A stretch of DNA of 9,550 nt. Origin: Planctomycetaceae bacterium. GTDB taxonomy: Bacteria; Planctomycetota; Planctomycetia; Planctomycetales; Planctomycetaceae. A model generated the notes under the pieces. That model saw only the letters and a list, made by a program, of their open reading frames with translations, was not told where the DNA came from and made no database searches. This document shows positions 6,436 to 9,550 of the stretch, one piece after another; the first letter of the stretch is position 1, and each line of letters opens with the position of its first letter. The position numbers and the translations under genes were made by a program. The stretch lies in assembly GCA_020426085.1 (NCBI GenBank), contig JAGQQP010000120.1:1-9550 (forward strand), written 5' to 3'.

Positions 6436-9156
6436 ATGTCAGGCATCAGTTCCGGTGTCGGTCTGGCAACCGGATTGAATATCAACGAGATTGTGGACGC
6501 GATCATCGGCGTGCAGCGCAATGCTCTGGTGAAACTTGCGAACCGAGCCTCCGCCTTTGAAGCAACGGAAGGGGGCATCAAAACCCTCGACGCCAACCTG
6601 CTGACCCTCAATAACAGTGTTCAGAAGCTGAATCTGAAAAGTACCTTCGAAACATTGAAGGCCACCAGTTCTGATACCAGCCAGTTCAGCGTTGCTGCGA
6701 ACAGTACTGCCACCGCTGCGTCATACCAGTTGCAGGGATTGCGACTGGCTTCAAACCACCAGGTAGTGTCGAAAGGATTCGCTGATTCGGACACAACCCC
6801 CATCGGGACAGCAACCACGATCACGCTTTCGCAAGGCGGAAAGCTGGACGAATCCAAGCTGTTGGAAGAATTGAATAACGGGTTGGGAGTCCAACGCGGC
6901 AGCATTCGCATCACCGACCGGGACGGTCAGACAGAAGTCATCGATCTGTCACGAACGCTCAACATTCAGGACGTGGTCGATGAAATCAATGGTTCCGCCA
7001 CTTCCATCATCGCCAGCATTGATGGTGACCATCTGGTACTGACCGATACCGGTTCCGGCCTCGGGACACTGAAAGTCACAGAAGTCTCTGGAGGAAAAAC
7101 AGCCGCTGATCTTGGTATTCTGCAATCTGTCGCAGGTTCCACTCTGACGGGAGATTCTGTCTATCGCGTCACCAGCGATTTCAATCTGTCACAGATTAAT
7201 GACGGTAACGGCATAAATACGGTCAGTGGTCTGGACGATCTCCAGATTACGGCATCCGATGCATCGAGCTTTAATGTCAATCTTGATTCTGCACAGACCA
7301 TTGGCGATGTTGTCGATCTGATCAATAATAATGCCTCCAACGGTGGCTCAATCACTGCGGCGATCACCAGTGATGGAAAACTGAGTCTGACTGATAACAC
7401 GGGTGGTATTGCTACTACATTTGAAGTGACTGCCCTGAACGGTTCTCTGGCTGCCCGAGAACTGGGTATCCAGACCACCGGCCTGGGAGGCACGATTACA
7501 GGGACTTTGTCCGGAGGACTGAACTCGGTTTTGCTGCGAAATCTGAATGGGGGAATCTCCGCCAGCAGCACAGTACTGAATGCCGGCCAGGTTTATTTTG
7601 AAGATGGTGCAGGCGGTAATGCAACCATCGATCTTTCCGGTGCCGAAACACTGGATGATGTAATCAGCGCCATCAATGCGAACGGCAGCATTCAGATTGA
7701 GGCCAGTCTCAACGCTACCAAAACGGGAATCCAGATCAAAGACACCTCTGCTGCTTCGGGGACTTCGATTGAAATCCAGGATACAACCGGAAACCTGGCC
7801 AGCTTCCTGAAAATCGACACGCTGCTGGCAGACTCAAAACACACCGTTGATTCCGGTTCACTCGATTTACGCTATATCAACCAGGATACCTCACTCTCCA
7901 CTTATGGGAAAAACGGTACGGCTGTTTCACTGGGCAGCATTCGCATTACAGATCGAAACGGCGTCAGCTTTAATGTGAATCTTTCTGATCCAGATACGAC
8001 CAAAACTGTGGGAGATGTCCTCACAAAGATAAATGATGCGGCAAACACCGCTGGTGCCCAGATCAATGCGCGGTTGAATGATACCGGTGATGGCTTTATT
8101 GTGGAAAGTACAGGCGGTAGTTCGTTTGACGTCAAAGTAGAAGAAGTTTCCAGTGGTACCGTTGCCGCCACCCTGGGAATCAAAGGCTCTGGAACGACCG
8201 GCGTCACCAGCCGCCAGATTACGGAAGTTTCCATAGAAGCCACCGATACGCTCGAAGACATCACAGAAAAAATCAATGCCACCGGAGTCGCTTCGGCTAC
8301 GATTATCGATGATGGGACGGCCTTCAATTCCGCTCGACTTTCGATTACATCCTCCCGCAGTGGCGCTGCCGGCGAGTTAATTCTGGAAAGTGATTATAAC
8401 TTCGGTTTCGCCACCTCAGTCGATGCCAATGATGCTTTAATCCGCATTGGAAGTAATCCTCAGACTTCGTTTCTGCTGACCTCATCCACCAACAGCTTCG
8501 ATGACGCCATCACAGGTCTGGAAATCGATCTGAAATCAGTCGGGACTTCTCCGTCGACCATTAATGTGGCCCGTGATACCTCAGGCATCAAAAGTACGAT
8601 CAATTCTTTTATCACTGCCTACAACAGTTTTGTTGACGCCACAGATGCACTCACCAGTTACGATTCAGAAACAAATCAGCGGGGCGTTCTGAATGGGAAC
8701 ATTGTGGTACTAAATACTATCTCCCGTCTCGAAGGCATGCTGACGAAAAAACTGTCGATCAGCAACAGCGATGTAAAAAGCATGTCCGAGCTGGGAGTGC
8801 AATTCAACGGTAATGGCAAACTGCAGTTAAACAGTGCAACCCTCGATCAGTGGCTCGCCGACGATCCTGATGCCGTCACCGAATTTTTCCAGCAGGAAGA
8901 CACCGGTTTCGCTGTTGTGATGGACGAAATCATTACTGCGATGACCGATCCTTTCACCGGAACGCTCAAAGCACAAACCGATTCATTGCAGGCCTCGGCA
9001 CTGGCTTTGAATACACGCGTCGATGAATTGAATACGATCCTGGAAGCCCGTCGCGAGCGGCTCATACGTCAGTTCTCATTACAGGAAACCATCGTCAACC
9101 AGTTGAACTCACAGCAGACCGCCTTGCAGGGACTGCAGAATTCCAGCAGCAGTTAA
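6436..9156 (+). CDS. fliD: Flagellar filament cap protein FliD (hook-associated protein 2), enlarged
   Basis: The 906-aa product opens with the FliD N-terminal pattern MSGISSGVGLATGLNINEIV, followed by the FliD_N region to about residue 110. FliD_C covers about 664-900 and ends in a heptad-rich helical segment (about 848-900) matching the C-terminal D0 coiled coil. Between them are five flagellin-hook-IN-like modules (about 155-228, 265-345, 384-460, 500-582 and 597-652), so the protein is nearly twice the length of enterobacterial FliD. FliD forms the cap at the filament tip, where it guides folding of exported flagellin; it is secreted by the flagellar type III system, so no signal peptide is expected. 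Only a weak ACAGG (6422-6426) precedes the ATG. fliS follows after 68 bp, the usual order. The sigma-28-like site upstream suggests late-class control. Confidence 0.96.
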   Translation: MSGISSGVGLATGLNINEIVDAIIGVQRNALVKLANRASAFEATEGGIKTLDANLLTLNNSVQKLNLKSTFETLKATSSDTSQFSVAANSTATAASYQLQGLRLASNHQVVSKGFADSDTTPIGTATTITLSQGGKLDESKLLEELNNGLGVQRGSIRITDRDGQTEVIDLSRTLNIQDVVDEINGSATSIIASIDGDHLVLTDTGSGLGTLKVTEVSGGKTAADLGILQSVAGSTLTGDSVYRVTSDFNLSQINDGNGINTVSGLDDLQITASDASSFNVNLDSAQTIGDVVDLINNNASNGGSITAAITSDGKLSLTDNTGGIATTFEVTALNGSLAARELGIQTTGLGGTITGTLSGGLNSVLLRNLNGGISASSTVLNAGQVYFEDGAGGNATIDLSGAETLDDVISAINANGSIQIEASLNATKTGIQIKDTSAASGTSIEIQDTTGNLASFLKIDTLLADSKHTVDSGSLDLRYINQDTSLSTYGKNGTAVSLGSIRITDRNGVSFNVNLSDPDTTKTVGDVLTKINDAANTAGAQINARLNDTGDGFIVESTGGSSFDVKVEEVSSGTVAATLGIKGSGTTGVTSRQITEVSIEATDTLEDITEKINATGVASATIIDDGTAFNSARLSITSSRSGAAGELILESDYNFGFATSVDANDALIRIGSNPQTSFLLTSSTNSFDDAITGLEIDLKSVGTSPSTINVARDTSGIKSTINSFITAYNSFVDATDALTSYDSETNQRGVLNGNIVVLNTISRLEGMLTKKLSISNSDVKSMSELGVQFNGNGKLQLNSATLDQWLADDPDAVTEFFQQEDTGFAVVMDEIITAMTDPFTGTLKAQTDSLQASALALNTRVDELNTILEARRERLIRQFSLQETIVNQLNSQQTALQGLQNSSSS
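6898..8391 (+). repeat. Five diverged hook-IN-like modules within fliD
   Basis: Five protein-level repeats fall at about 6898-7119, 7228-7470, 7585-7815, 7933-8181 and 8224-8391. They share a core with an Asp/Ser-rich strand, a 'T-x-x-D-V/I-x-x-x-I-N' segment and, in modules 1, 2 and 4, a closing 'LGI'. Modules 1 and 4 begin GSIRITDRDG and GSIRITDRNG, encoded by DNA that differs mainly at third codon positions. This points to an old internal duplication kept under protein-level constraint. Module 5 is shorter and its boundaries are approximate. Confidence 0.7.
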
Positions 9157-9224
9157 GCGGGCTGGAATATCACTTTTTAACAATTTACGACTCATTAATA
9201 TCAGTGAGAGGGGCCACCAGAGAG

Positions 9225-9550
9225 ATGAACGGAGCAGACTATATTGAGAATCAGGTTTTAACCGCAAAACCACACCAGTTACATCTCATGGTTGTTGATG
9301 GGGCCTTGCGCTTTGCCAGAAAAGCAGTGCTGGCCGCTGAAGAAAATCATTTTGAGCAGGCTCATTTTGCGCTTGATAAGAGTCGTGATCTAGTCGCAGA
9401 ACTGATTGGTGGTCTGGATCCATCCCAGCAACCTGAACTGGTCGAACAACTCAAGGCGCTGTTTGTGTTTGTTTATGAAAACCTGCATCATGCCGATGTG
9501 AAACAGGATGCCAGCTATATCCAGAATGCCATTAAGGTCCTGGAGATCCA
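9225..9550 (+). CDS. fliS: Flagellin export chaperone FliS (3' partial)
   Basis: An ATG at 9225 opens a frame that runs off the right edge, giving 108 codons. The sequence follows the FliS pattern: Y6 and the VLTAKPHQLHLMVVDGALRF segment (11-30), a first helix ending AAEEN, 'DKSRDLVAELIGGLD' (51-65), and 'LFVFVYENLHHADVKQD' (79-95). FliS is usually 120-150 aa, so about 15-40 residues lie beyond the window. It is a cytoplasmic four-helix chaperone that binds the flagellin C-terminus and prevents early polymerisation before export. GAGAGGGG (9206-9213) lies 11 nt before the ATG as a Shine-Dalgarno candidate. It lies 68 bp after fliD with no terminator seen, so it is probably co-transcribed. Confidence 0.93.
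   Translation, partial: MNGADYIENQVLTAKPHQLHLMVVDGALRFARKAVLAAEENHFEQAHFALDKSRDLVAELIGGLDPSQQPELVEQLKALFVFVYENLHHADVKQDASYIQNAIKVLEI

Noticed and set aside
7161..7571. Antisense open frame of 136 aa within fliD
   Set aside because: It has the same origin as the other fliD shadow: no motif and no sign of its own translation signals. The sense frame is clearly coding.
7902..8327. Antisense open frame of 141 aa within fliD
   Set aside because: It is a shadow of fliD on the opposite strand, rich in Ser/Val/Pro as expected from the complement of repeated Asp/Thr/Gly codons, with no recognisable domain.
9157..9224. Promoter or terminator between fliD and fliS
   Set aside because: Only a 4-bp CTCA/TGAG symmetry and a five-T run were found, with no promoter-like pair. 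Co-transcription with fliD is the simpler reading.

Overview
The window looks like chromosomal DNA from a motile member of the Planctomycetota, possibly Gimesia-like. That is an inference from three things: base composition that looks balanced by eye, several genes with weak Shine-Dalgarno sequences, and a large TPR/SPINDLY-type protein beside flagellar genes. No rRNA or other phylogenetic marker is present. Every gene recognised with confidence is on the + strand. No tRNA, rRNA, CRISPR array, insertion sequence or phage gene was found.

Layout. (1) Positions 2-3721 hold the 3' part of a very large gene. Its product has TPR repeats, an O-GlcNAc-transferase/SPINDLY-like glycosyltransferase domain, a Ser-rich linker, and a zinc-ribbon SAM methyltransferase of the sugar C-methyltransferase type. 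The gene runs off the left edge and is followed by a probable hairpin terminator (3728-3762). (2) Positions 3791-6218 hold three closely spaced genes that may form an operon: a divergent sulfotransferase-like protein, a PhyH-type Fe(II)/2-oxoglutarate oxygenase, and a TylF/MycF-type O-methyltransferase. A perfect 8-bp stem hairpin lies between the last two. (3) Positions 6219-6435 are a 217-bp intergenic region. It has small dyads, a FliA (sigma-28)-like -10 element, and an exact tandem duplication of a 29-bp unit directly upstream of fliD. (4) Positions 6436-9156 are fliD (filament cap), unusually long at 906 aa. (5) From 9225 to the right edge is the start of fliS, the flagellin export chaperone.

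How the genes may work together. FliD and FliS belong to the late stage of flagellar assembly. Glycosyltransferase, methyltransferase, sulfotransferase-like and oxygenase genes directly next to them suggest a cassette that makes and decorates a glycan on flagellin or another surface protein. In this reading the SPINDLY-like protein attaches the sugar, and the other enzymes methylate, hydroxylate and perhaps sulfate it. The neighbourhood and the families are seen in the sequence; the shared pathway is inferred. The least explained parts are the glycosyltransferase/C-methyltransferase fusion with a possible internal translation start at the junction, and the duplicated hairpin unit in the presumed fliD leader.
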